The position numbers and the translations under genes are program-made. Of a stretch of 64,000 nucleotides of DNA, positions 54,349 through 64,000 are shown in pieces; positions within the stretch are counted from its first letter, which is position 1, and each line of letters opens with the position of its first letter. Source of the DNA: Exophiala sp. HKRS030 (lineage: Eukaryota; Ascomycota; Eurotiomycetes; Chaetothyriales; Herpotrichiellaceae); the NCBI GenBank assembly GCA_023897205.1, contig JAHWDD010000006.1:3100001-3164000 (forward strand), read 5' to 3'. The notes beneath the pieces were generated by a model. That model was not told where the DNA came from. It saw only the letters and a list, made by a program, of their open reading frames with translations, and ran no database searches.

Positions 54349-56133
54349 ATGTCGGGTGTTGAAGCGGCAGGCCTTGTCCTTGGGGCTATCCCTCTTGTCG
54401 TAATCGGCCTCGAGAACTACATAAAAGGCGTTGCGACCATCAAGCGATACTTTAGGTACAGACTCGAATTGGAAAGCCTGCTCAGAGCTCTGACGACGGA
54501 ATATGACATCTTCCGTAACACCTGCGAAGCACTCCTCGACGGCGTTGTGCGGCAACAGAAAATGGTCATGTTACTCAAACATCCTGGAGGAGATCTCTGG
54601 AAGGATCCGGTGATCGAAAGAAAGCTGAAAGACCGACTCCAGGGAGCATACTCGGGATATTTGGACACGGTGAATAACATGGTACTGGTAATTGAAGAGT
54701 TTCAGAAGCGGCTAAAGCTCAAGGATGGCAGGGTTCGTCATCTCCGCTGAGTTGAGATACTCCAGGGTGTCTCGACGGCTGCCTTCGAAGGTCTACCAAA
54801 GCTGACCTTGGATTTTTGCATGCAGGTCCAGTTTGACGGCGTCAGCACCTTTAAGCAAGAATGCGAAAGGCTCAAGTTTAGCCTCAAGAAATCCGCATAT
54901 GAGGACCTGATGGATAAAATCAGGCGAGACAACCAAACACTCAGCAAACTGACCAAGCAAAGTCTGAGTTTGGAAGTCTCTCGGGCGAGAAGATGTCACC
55001 GTAGCCCTGACTTCAAGGATGTCCGAGACTATGCCAAGAGCGTCTATACCACTTTGCGGAGTTGCGGTTGTGAAGATTCACACACGGCAAATCTCCGTCT
55101 GGAGTCTAGGACTGATGATGTCGAGTCTGATACCGATGACGACGAACTCGCGGTGAAGCAGCTTCGATTTCGAATGGTGTTCTCATATCATCGTGCCCCA
55201 ACTCCTGCGTCGACTTCCGTGTCCTGGGCTTGGGAGGAAGCGGAGATCCGATTACTCAAGGACCATAGTCTTAACATTCCAAATACGCCTCCTCCAATCA
55301 TTCCACCGACGAGAAAGACTGCCCGCTTCCACGATCAGATTCAGGTAGCTGTGAAGAAGGCTATTGACAAGCAACCAGACTTGGAGGCCATCAAAGACCT
55401 GTGTAAAGCCATCCAGAAACTTCAACAGCCCCAACGTGACCAGTGTCTAGGATTTCTGCTGGATGAGATCACACGACAAAAACATGGGATATTTCCTCCC
55501 AAGAAGCGTCTGATTCAGGGAGACAAACTGTCAATTATCTCCCTTGAGGCATTGATCCCCCAGCAACCATCCATCCAACGCCGATTCACCCGAGGAGACA
55601 AATTGCGCCTAGCGGTGATTCTTGCCTCAAGTGTGCTTCAGTTACACGGCACGCCGTGGATGGAAGATGGGTTTGAGAAGGACGACATCAGGTTCATTCA
55701 TAGCTCGAGTGGCCCTCTGTATGGACAACCTTTCATTGCAAAAAGCTTGATGGAGAATGGAATATCGGGTAAATCTAACGTCAGCAAGAATGCCCCTACG
55801 TATGGCCCTATTCGGAACTCGATATTATTCGCCCTTGGCGTTGTGCTGATTGAGCTCTGTTTCGGTAAGCCCTTGGAGGAATTGAAGAACGCGAATGAAA
55901 AGACGTCCGACGACAATTCCAGACTCACAATGGACTGGATCGCGGCGGATCGACTTGTTGAAGATGTGTATCTGGAGAGTGGTAGTCGCTATGGTGACGC
56001 TGTGAGACACTGCGTGCGCTGCGATTTCGATCGGCGCGGAGCAAGTCTGGAAGATGAAGCGTTTCAGCAGACGGTATATGAAGGGGTTGTCTCGTTATTG
56101 GAAGATGACCTCAAGCAGTTTCATGATATATGA
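54349..56133 (+). CDS. HeLo-like N-terminus with pseudokinase-like C-terminus (DUF7580-type)
   Basis: Exons 54349-54732 and 54826-56133 (intron GTTCGT..CAG), 563 residues. The N-terminus MSGVEAAGLVLGAIPLVVIGLENYIKG, followed by helices with RALTTEYDIFRNTCEALL, resembles the HeLo-like domains of fungal NLRs and incompatibility proteins, which can form membrane-active helical bundles. The C-terminal half has kinase-fold echoes: KLRLAVILASSVLQLHGTPW, FIHSSSGPLYGQPFIA, and FALGVVLIELCFGKPLEEL (like the alpha-F region). It lacks HRD and DFG, so it is at best a pseudokinase. This matches what I recall as the DUF7580 family. It probably acts in non-self recognition or cell death signalling (inference). 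It is divergent from the zinc-finger gene. Confidence 0.85.
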
Positions 56134-56751
56134 TGTAAATGTGGTGTTGCTTGGATATTTACTTATGCATATTGATTTAACAACGAACGCATGACCGGTA
56201 AGGGAGACTCGCGAGACAGATGCTCGTGCGTACCTGGCTGAAGTATTACCACGAGGATTCTGATGCTTCGAGGATTCTTGTGTGAGCTGTCCACGTGTGG
56301 GCCATCATCGACTCGATGGCATCGAATAGCATGGCGCTTAAGGCAGCCTGACGCTAGTCCTGGAGTGGCAAGAGCCGACTTTCGTGCGTAGGATGGCAGG
56401 TGCGCACGTAAGAAGCCACCAATTCCTCCCGTAAGGATGGCAAGATGCTCAAGGTTCAGATGAGCCTCGGTCCACGGTGCGTCGGTGCCTTGTTCGTTCT
56501 TTCCCCATCATCTTCAGCAGACTTCTGGGGTCAGATGTACCGAGTCCAGTTGGTGGCTAGAACGCCTTGATCCAACACCTCGGCCAGAGTCTCGCAGTTG
56601 CCCCAAGTTTATTATTTATCTTATTCCCCAGGCCTTTTCTTGTACCCTCAGGTTGACTTTCTTTGGCTCTAACCCTTGCTTCTCGTCTTTTCAGCATCCG
56701 CACCTTGTCCGCACCCTATTCGCCGTCCAGCTTTTGATTCACACCGTCAAG
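56134..56751. other. Upstream region of the nitronate monooxygenase gene
   Basis: 618 bp. A pyrimidine-rich core (TTTCTTTGGCTC, CTTCTCGTCTTTTCAG) lies within 90 bp of the ATG. No supported gene. Confidence 0.45.
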
Positions 56752-57844
<1,093 letters not shown>

Positions 57845-58070
57845 TGTAGATTATAAAGATTTTGTCTATATAGCGAGATTGAGTTGCCTTTTGGTCAGGA
57901 CGAATCCTCCGTGGTGATAAATAAGAGATAAATCCATAGAAATACTGCAGTCTGAAGCCCTGCGACCAGACCAATATGCCCCGCGTTGTTCTACACAAAG
58001 CTGACTGATCCCGCACGACTCGATCCGCTTCAACGGCGGTTCACATGGATGGACGGGGATGGAGTATTAA

Positions 58071-58078
58071 TCACGTGA
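58071..58078. promoter_or_regulatory. Cbf1-type site TCACGTGA
   Basis: With the preceding A it reads ATCACGTGA, a perfect RTCACRTGA match, 148 bp upstream of the ATG at 58226 in a 381-bp intergenic region. Its position suits a promoter element of the AMP-binding gene. Motif-only evidence. Confidence 0.45.
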
Positions 58079-58225
58079 TATCCGCGAATCTCGGCGAAGG
58101 CTGAGGAATAAGTCCGACCAAGTCTGACGGCGTATTCATACCAAGCAAATCGAGGACAACAACCTGTCCTCTCACGGTTTTCGGACGTTCGAATGCAATC
58201 GCAAACAATCTAGACACCAGAAATC

Positions 58226-60073
58226 ATGGCAGAACCAAAATTAGCAGAGAAGATCGATGCCATCCTAGGGGACTTCTTCTCCTCGTGGAACGTTGTTTCA
58301 ACACTCTTAATCCTGGTTGTGATTGCCCTTCTTACGTACCCACTGTTTACCAGCAAAGATCCCGATACTCATCCATTCCTTTTGGCTAGACAAGCACAGA
58401 TAGCACCAGTCCGGCAACCTGGTGAGTCGGCTGTCTATCGAGCAATTGATATCCCTCATGGCTATCCGCTTCGAGCGGGTCTGAGTATTAAGGATGCCGG
58501 AGTTCCTAGATGGAGCGGTGGCAGACCAGGTGACCTACGTGATATCTGGAGACGAGCTGTGACTGGTTCTGTCAAGGAAGACGGCACTCTTACCGGCGAG
58601 AAGGGCAAGGTCCAGACGGTTCTGGGCAGAGAGAAGGTGATCGACCACGATTTCGATGAATTGACCCTCGGCATCAATGTCATCGGTCAGTATGTGAAAA
58701 GAAACAATGGCCAATCTGTTGCCGTCAGTCTCTCAAATTCCATCGAGTTACTGTCATCGGTGTTTGGTAGGTCTTCATCCGTTGACTCCATCTCTGCTTC
58801 TAATCGGTCTGATGTTTGAACCGTAGCTGGCTCATTTTATGGTTTCTCAACAACCCTTCTTCCACACGGGCTTCCCCAAGACACTTTTGACTCCCTACTA
58901 TCGAAGACCACGGCAGACTATTTGATCGCAGAAGCCGGCACTATCGATCTCAACTCAATCGCCACCGCCAACAAGGCCATCAAGAACATCATCTGGGTCA
59001 CCAAAGCTGGTAGCCAACACATTGATTGGACCGCTGATTCTCCATCAGGATTCACTGTGACGTCGTGGCAAGATCTGGTTGAGAAGAACAAGCGCACGAC
59101 CAACTCCGAAGTGCTTCCTCTTGACAAAGACTCTCTTGTCCCGCCCGTCTCGATCTTTATACAGACATCGCCGAATGGATACGATCTAGTCAAATACAGC
59201 TCTGAGAACCTTATCTCGGCAACTGCTGCACTTTTGGCCACGCTTCCGCGGACCTACAAGCTCAGCAACTCAGACACCGTGCTCGCAACCACCAACTTTA
59301 CTGACAGCTACACCCTAGCCTGGGCTTTGGCAGCGCTCTACTCCAATGCAACACTTGCCATCAACTCAGTCGCGGGCGATAAAGTAAACCTCAACCTCGC
59401 GGCATCGCTCGTCCGACCTACCATCCTCATCTCCAGCCCGAGACCATATCTGCTTACCTCGCAGATCCAAGCACCCTGCATCCATCTGGCTTGGCGAAAT
59501 ACACTGGAACGCGGACTTTACAATCCGGCAACCTGCCATCGTCCCGCGGTCAACCAAGCTCTCCCACTCTATCTAGGCTACGTGCTTTATTGATTCCGCA
59601 ATCCGTCTCTTCCTCCAAGTCTTCGCGCACTCTTTCCTCATCCGACCTGCATGCCTTGCGTCTCATACTTACGGCGCGAATCGGCTATGCACTGACGACA
59701 CCGCTCGTTGCAGGTGCGATCGCGCAGACAAACATCTTGGACTACCGAGACAAAGGTGTCAGTGTGGTAAATGTGGGTCCGCCACTCGGTTCTGTCGAGA
59801 TTCACGTGGAAGGCGAGGAAGATGTTGTGGGTAGACAGAAACCCACTGGGAAATTGGTGGTCAAAGGGCCGGCGGTCGTAGGAGGGAAAGTCGTCTTGGA
59901 CAGCCTTGTAAGACTGGACGCCGATCATACTATCACGCTTCTCTAGCTGTCACGGGTGGCTCAAGAAGGACATGCCGGTCGCACCGTGGGTAGGCTGGTT
60001 TGGAACAAGGGTTGGCCAGGTACAGGAGAGATGGTCGTGGGGCTATGATGATAGGGGAAATTGTATCTTGTAG
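58226..60073 (+). CDS. Membrane-anchored AMP-binding (acyl-CoA synthetase-like) protein, motifs degenerate
   Basis: Exon 1 58226-58766, exon 2 from 58827 (junction V-F-AGSFYGFSTTLLPHGLP in phase). An N-terminal membrane helix (NVVSTLLILVVIALLTYPLF) precedes an ANL-type N-domain (NGQSVAVSLSNSIELLSSVF, SSENLISATAALLATLP). The usual Ser/Thr-Gly-rich P-loop (YTSGTTG type) is absent and the catalytic C-terminal domain is reduced, so it is probably a non-catalytic or divergent long-chain acyl-CoA synthetase relative. One extra C in the run at 59437-59439 restores SSPETISAYLADPSTLHPSGLAKYTGTRTL, joining the two open halves. A second frame change between about 59912 and 59945 is needed to reach the plausible ending HGWLKKDMPVAPWVGWFG..ERWSWGYDDRG at 60073; I cannot assign its cause. 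ER or lipid-droplet location is inferred. Confidence 0.78.
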
Positions 60074-60275
60074 AGATGCTTTAGAAAAGCGCTGAATATT
60101 TGTGATCCATCACCCTAGTATGAGTAACAGCATTCGCACGGACTTGGTCCGACGTAGAGAGCCAACCGTAGGTTCTTCTGGCAAGTTGTAAAGATTCCAA
60201 TTGGTCTCCATTGATAATATTTATACATCAGCTCCAATCAGTATAGCACGGTCTATCTCCTCAAACCAATCCTGA

Positions 60276-61064
60276 TCATCTCTTTCCCTTCTTTTTGTTA
60301 GCATACTGACTAGTCGTTCTCCCACCAGTCAACAATGCCCGCTGTCGAAGATACTGATCCACCACCTTCTGCACACTGCCAATATCATGCTCCGGCTTCC
60401 GCATATAGAAGATCTTAGCCCTCTTCAGCCTCTTGGGCGCTCTCTGGGCCACTTCCATACTCTGGACCAAAGGACTATGCACTTTCACCACCATCTCGGT
60501 GCCCACTTTCGTCAATTGATTTCGCAGGAGAACTGAAGTTGACGGGCCGGATCCTTTGATAGATAGCGCGACGCCGGAGAACGGTTCACCGGATTTGAAG
60601 GTGGCTAGCAGGATGTCGCCGACTCTGGCTCTGTCGTTGTTGGTTTTGTCGAAGAGTCGCGCTCGAGCTCCTGTTGGGTCGAGTAGGCGTAGCTGTTGGG
60701 CTTCAATGACTGAGACCGGATTTTTGCACTTCTGTGTTTCGGATATGACGGGTGGATGGACTATAATCTTTCGTTTTTCTATGAGAAGGCTGCGTTAGAA
60801 GAGGTTCAATTCATATCACCGCTTGTTGGGCGGCTCTGCAACAAACGGAGCACGGCCGGTGGATATCTTACTGGCATCGGGACGTATTCTTGGAGGCAGC
60901 TGTGACCAGAATTGTTTAGGTAGATCTGCGGGAACTTCTTGTCTTTCCACAGGAGCGGTTTGAATCTGGACGAAAGATCTGCGGAATTGGTGCTGAGGTT
61001 GAATTTCGCTGAGGATTGCCCTTCTGCAGCATGCCGATGCACGCGGCGCCAAAGCAAGCGACAT
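60276..61064 (-). CDS. IMG1: Mitochondrial large-subunit ribosomal protein bL19m (Img1)
   Basis: The start is the ATG at 61064: MSLALAPRASACCRRAILSEIQ..FRRSFVQ, an Arg/Ala/Ser presequence. Exon 1 ends at 60820. Exon 2 carries the bL19 core (RVGDILLATFKSGEPFSGVALSIKG, STSVLLRNQLTKVGTEMVVKVHSPLVQSMEV, RLKRAKIFYMRKPEHDIGSVQKVV), about 250 residues overall. bL19 sits at the subunit interface of the mitoribosome. The natural splice site (CATAG, exon from 60778; 41-bp intron, branch CTAAC) leaves the phase off by one, while an acceptor 11 nt earlier (GCAG) is in phase but makes a 30-bp intron. A miscounted base in the A5 run at the exon start is the simpler explanation. Divergent from another mitochondrial protein gene. 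Confidence 0.9.
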
Positions 61065-61302
61065 CCTCGAGGAAGGCACTCCGAATCACTGCGGCCGTGG
61101 AGCTTTGATGTTGTAGTCTGGGTGCGAACGACGCATGTCTTCGTTGTTAGGTCCTAGTGAAAGTTGGGCTCGGGTCGGATTATCCCTCTGCCGAAGATCC
61201 TCCAACCCATCTTTTTTGCGACTATTCCACGACGCAGTTTCAACGCGAGAACTGTGAGCTTTCGCGACTATCCATACTCATTGCTCTACTCAGTCATTCA
61301 AG
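61065..61302. promoter_or_regulatory. Compact divergent promoter of two mitochondrial genes
   Basis: Only 238 bp separate the ATG of bL19m (minus) from that of the gene at 61303 (plus). Both proteins begin with mitochondrial presequences, so a shared promoter would couple their expression. No specific motif was identified. Confidence 0.5.
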
Positions 61303-62524
61303 ATGGCACAGTCGAGGCAGTCTTTGAGTTATCTTTGTCGCGGCTGTCGGCACGGCCTACAGACACAATTTTCACTACCAGCGCGATCATTCAGCACCAC
61401 TCTGCAAAGATCAAAGAGTATGAACTGAACATTCCTCCTTATACAGGCATCACAGACTGACCATCTTTTCAGCACTCCCTGTCTTCACTCCAACTTCGTC
61501 TCCTGAGCTTGACACACTTCTATCAACATTCCGAGAAAAAGTCTTCTTCCCTGCAGCACTCTCTCCTCGACACAGACGTCTGATCTACAAAAGATCGAAT
61601 GATGAACTCCTCAACAAAGACCCTGGTGTCACAGTCACCCTGCCTGACAATGAAGAGATCAGACTAAAGCCGATGGATTTCTACGACCAGCCTCACATGC
61701 GGAAGGCTTTGAGTAGGATCATCAAGATCCTGAGTGAGCGAACTGACAATGCAACATGGGACAACGTCATACCCTTTCTCGAAGGATTAACTTCATCCAA
61801 GCGTCTTGTCCCGGCACAGTTCTATCAGAGACTGACTAGAAAAGCCGGTGAGCTGGGAAAGGAATCGGTAATTATTCGATGTGTGGAATCCCCACACAAA
61901 ACAAACCTACGTCTGAACATAAAAGGAGTTGCAAGGGAGTTGTTCGTCGCATTTCACAGACGAGCTTTCGACGCTGGATTCAAAGGCGGAGAGCTCGATT
62001 CCGCATTTGCTCGTGCGGAGAGGATTGCGCTTGTATTGGAAGACGAGGAGCACTGTGGTGGGAAGCTTAAATTGTTTGACGATAAAAAGACTTACTTCCA
62101 GGTCGATGCAAGGTCGGACCCGGTGGTTCTCAGTGTCTTGCTCGAACTATCTGCCGCAAAGGCGGCGACTGATGCGGTGGATGAGGCGTTAATCAAGAAA
62201 GTGACAAGTTATGCCCAGAAAGTGGCATATGCGGTCGAGCATCCACCACGAACCGAGATTGTTTACGGAATCAACTTCATCCCGAAAAGATACGAAGCAG
62301 ACAACCGCGAGTTGGAAGAAGCTGTCATCGGCGAGAGCGCTATCCAAAAAGCTCTCAAGTTGGATCTGGATCAAGAGTTGACGCAGCAACTGAAGAAGAC
62401 TTCTGAGGCACTAAAGGCAAAGATTTCGGAATTTGAACCACGCGTGCGCGAACAGGCGGCCGGAAATCCAAGAAGGGCACTCGAATTCTACGATCAGCTT
62501 CAAGGAGCTGAGAAGTCATCGTGA
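61303..62524 (+). CDS. Mitochondrial protein of unknown function, 388 residues
   Basis: Exon 1 61303-61417, exon 2 61473-62524, joined in phase as RSK-TLPVFTPTSSPELDTLL. The N-terminus MAQSRQSLSYLCRGCRHGLQTQFSLPARSFSTT is a clear presequence with a typical cleavage context. The mature part is mostly helical and charged: REKVFFPAALSPRHRRLIYK, MRKALSRIIKILSERTDNATWDNVIPFLEGL, ELFVAFHRRAFDAGFKGGELDSAFARAERIALVLEDE, VLLELSAAKA, and a terminal coiled coil. It may be a mitochondrial gene-expression or mitoribosome-associated factor, suggested by its divergent pairing with bL19m and its helical-repeat look, but I cannot name a family. No frame defects. Confidence 0.82.
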
Positions 62525-62965
62525 ACACCTAGAACTCAGACCAAGATGGAAGCTAGAGATCTAGAGCGCTACAATTGATGACTTTGTACAGTAGCTCGAT
62601 ATTAGATCAGAAATTGTATACTACCTAGGTATTTGTTGATATTCAATTTTGCTGTGAATCTAGGATGCTCGTGGATGCTGAGATATTCTTGGGGTTGTTG
62701 ATGTTTCGATTCAACCTGCCCTGCCTGGGCTAGTGGAGACATTGAAGTGTCGATCTACCAGTGCATGTTCACACTTCAAACCTCCAAAGGCTCAGGCAGC
62801 CAACCCTGCTCAACCAGCATTCATCCTCCTCATCTAGCTTTTCTGACATCGCACGCTGTTTCCAGCGCACATTTGATGTCCTGACCTTCTTCCAGGCTGC
62901 GCTCTTGCGCATTTCGAAACGCTGCCACCGCCCCGAACTAGATTGATTCATCCCCCTCAGCCGTC
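62525..62965. other. Upstream region of TLG1
   Basis: 441 bp containing a 3'UTR and the TLG1 promoter. Its 61-codon frames on both strands are shadows without features. Confidence 0.45.
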
Positions 62966-63861
62966 ATGGCGAACCCTCAATCAGACGATCCTTTCCTAGA
63001 GGTTCAGAGGTACCACTTCCTGCTCGATACTTGTATCTAATCTTGTCTAACACTTTCATCGCCAACAGTGACGTTCAAATAACCCTAGCCACGACGCGAC
63101 ACCTGTTCTCCTCGTACCTCCGCATCCGCACTCTATCCACGTCACCCACATCGCCCGAACTCGCACAATCGCGCGCAGACCTTCAAACAAACCTCGAGAC
63201 CCTGACCGCCGACCTCGCCGACCTCCTCGAATCCGTCTCAGCTGTGGAATCCGACCCCTATCGCTTCGGCCTGGACGTCGCTGAAGTCCAGCGCCGCCGG
63301 CAATTCGTCAAGGATGTCGGCGACGAGGTCGAGAGTATGAGGCGGGAACTCAGCGGTGTCACCGGCGCCGGTGGAGAGAGCAATAACATAGCCGGAGGCG
63401 GAGGCACTGGATCTACTGGTTCCGGAGGTCAGAATCGAGGGCGTAGCGGCCGTCCCAACACCGCATCGAAGAACAACGGCGGTAGACTGCCTAACCCAGC
63501 GGCGTTTGAGGACCGTGACCATTCTCGGTCTTCGGATGATGACGATGATCCTTATGGTGCCTTTGAGGCGCAGCAGCAACAGGTCATGATGGCCGAGCAA
63601 GACGAGCAACTCGACGGCGTGTTTCAATCCGTCGGTGTCTTGAGAGGCCAGGCTGTCGATATGGGCCGTGAACTCGAGGAGCAAGGGCAATTGCTTGACG
63701 AGGTCGATGTGTTGGCTGATCGTGTTGGTGGGAAGTTACAGGTTGGTGTCAAGAAAGTAGGCGAGGTCATCAGGAGGAATGAGGATACTGTCAGCAGTTG
63801 CTGCATTGCCGTTTTGATTGTCGTCTTGGTTATATTACTCATTCTGGTCATTGTGCTGTGA
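62966..63861 (+). CDS. TLG1: Qc-SNARE of the syntaxin-6/Tlg1 family
   Basis: Exon 1 62966-63009 (MANPQSDDPFLEVQ), intron 63010-63068, exon 2 63069-63861; 278 residues. The N-terminal three-helix syntaxin-6 domain starts DDPFLEVQSDVQITL..HLFSSYLRI and includes VESDPYRFGLDVAEVQRRRQFV. A Gly/Ser/Asn-rich linker follows, then a SNARE motif (AEQDEQLDGVFQSVGVLRGQAVDMGRELEEQGQLLDEVD.., with the central Gln in EEQGQLLDE) and a C-terminal membrane anchor (CCIAVLIVVLVILLILVIVL). The Cys-Cys before the anchor is a likely palmitoylation site. Tlg1 acts in endosome-to-Golgi retrograde fusion. The linker is longer and more Gly-rich than in yeast. The frame is intact. Confidence 0.93.
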
Positions 63862-64000
63862 TAGGCGGAGGGAATCTAGTGGGTGCACGATCCGGCAAGA
63901 AATTTCGAAGGGAACGTCAAGAACATCATCGTCGCAATGGCCATATATCTATCTGAGGCCGCCAACAGTCTCTGTGCGAGGTTGCCCTTCTCTATACAAG

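Overview
The window is nuclear DNA from a filamentous ascomycete (Pezizomycotina). The evidence is short introns (about 41-202 bp, GT..AG, often with a CTRAC-like branch site), a HET-domain gene, Zn2Cys6 regulators, a pisatin-demethylase-like P450, and fungal orthologues of SSL2, PWP2, CDC12, HID1, NPY1 and TLG1. Eurotiomycetes such as black yeasts are plausible, but the sequence alone does not settle the order. No virus, transposon, CRISPR array, rRNA or tRNA gene was recognised.

Layout. 1-5.8 kb is accessory: the 3' end of an MFS transporter, an MDR-type oxidoreductase, the wreck of a UPC2-like Zn2Cys6 factor, and a HET gene. 5.8-13.2 kb is gene-poor, with two small conserved-looking genes. 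13.2-19.7 kb holds a CID-domain RNA-processing protein, two small probable mitochondrial membrane proteins and SSL2 (TFIIH). 19.8-26.5 kb is a compact three-gene island (PRISE-type reductase, P450, Zn2Cys6 factor) between housekeeping genes. 27-39 kb is mainly core genes: a WW protein, an AIG2-like protein, septin CDC12, PWP2, a hypothetical gene with one in-frame stop, and a METTL25-like methyltransferase. 39.8-44.9 kb is a divergent pair of flavoenzymes (Baeyer-Villiger-type and luciferase-like). 45.2-50.2 kb carries NADH pyrophosphatase and HID1. 51-56 kb is a divergent pair: a zinc-finger protein and a HeLo-like/pseudokinase-like protein. 56.7-63.9 kb has a nitronate monooxygenase, a membrane-anchored degenerate acyl-CoA synthetase homologue, mitochondrial bL19m divergent from another mitochondrial protein, and the SNARE TLG1.

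Most striking observation. At least ten places in otherwise well-conserved genes (including essential PWP2) lose frame by exactly one base, and every one is repaired by lengthening a short homopolymer (nine C/G runs, one A run) by one base. The direction is always a deficit. This looks like systematic homopolymer under-calling in the assembly rather than ten pseudogenes, and it decides where several genes end. By contrast, the UPC2-like gene at 2.1-3.5 kb is a true relic with multiple stops and a lost zinc ligand. The best biological candidates are the P450 island with its own regulator and shared promoter, and the HeLo-like/zinc-finger divergent pair. I found no clearly new system beyond these.
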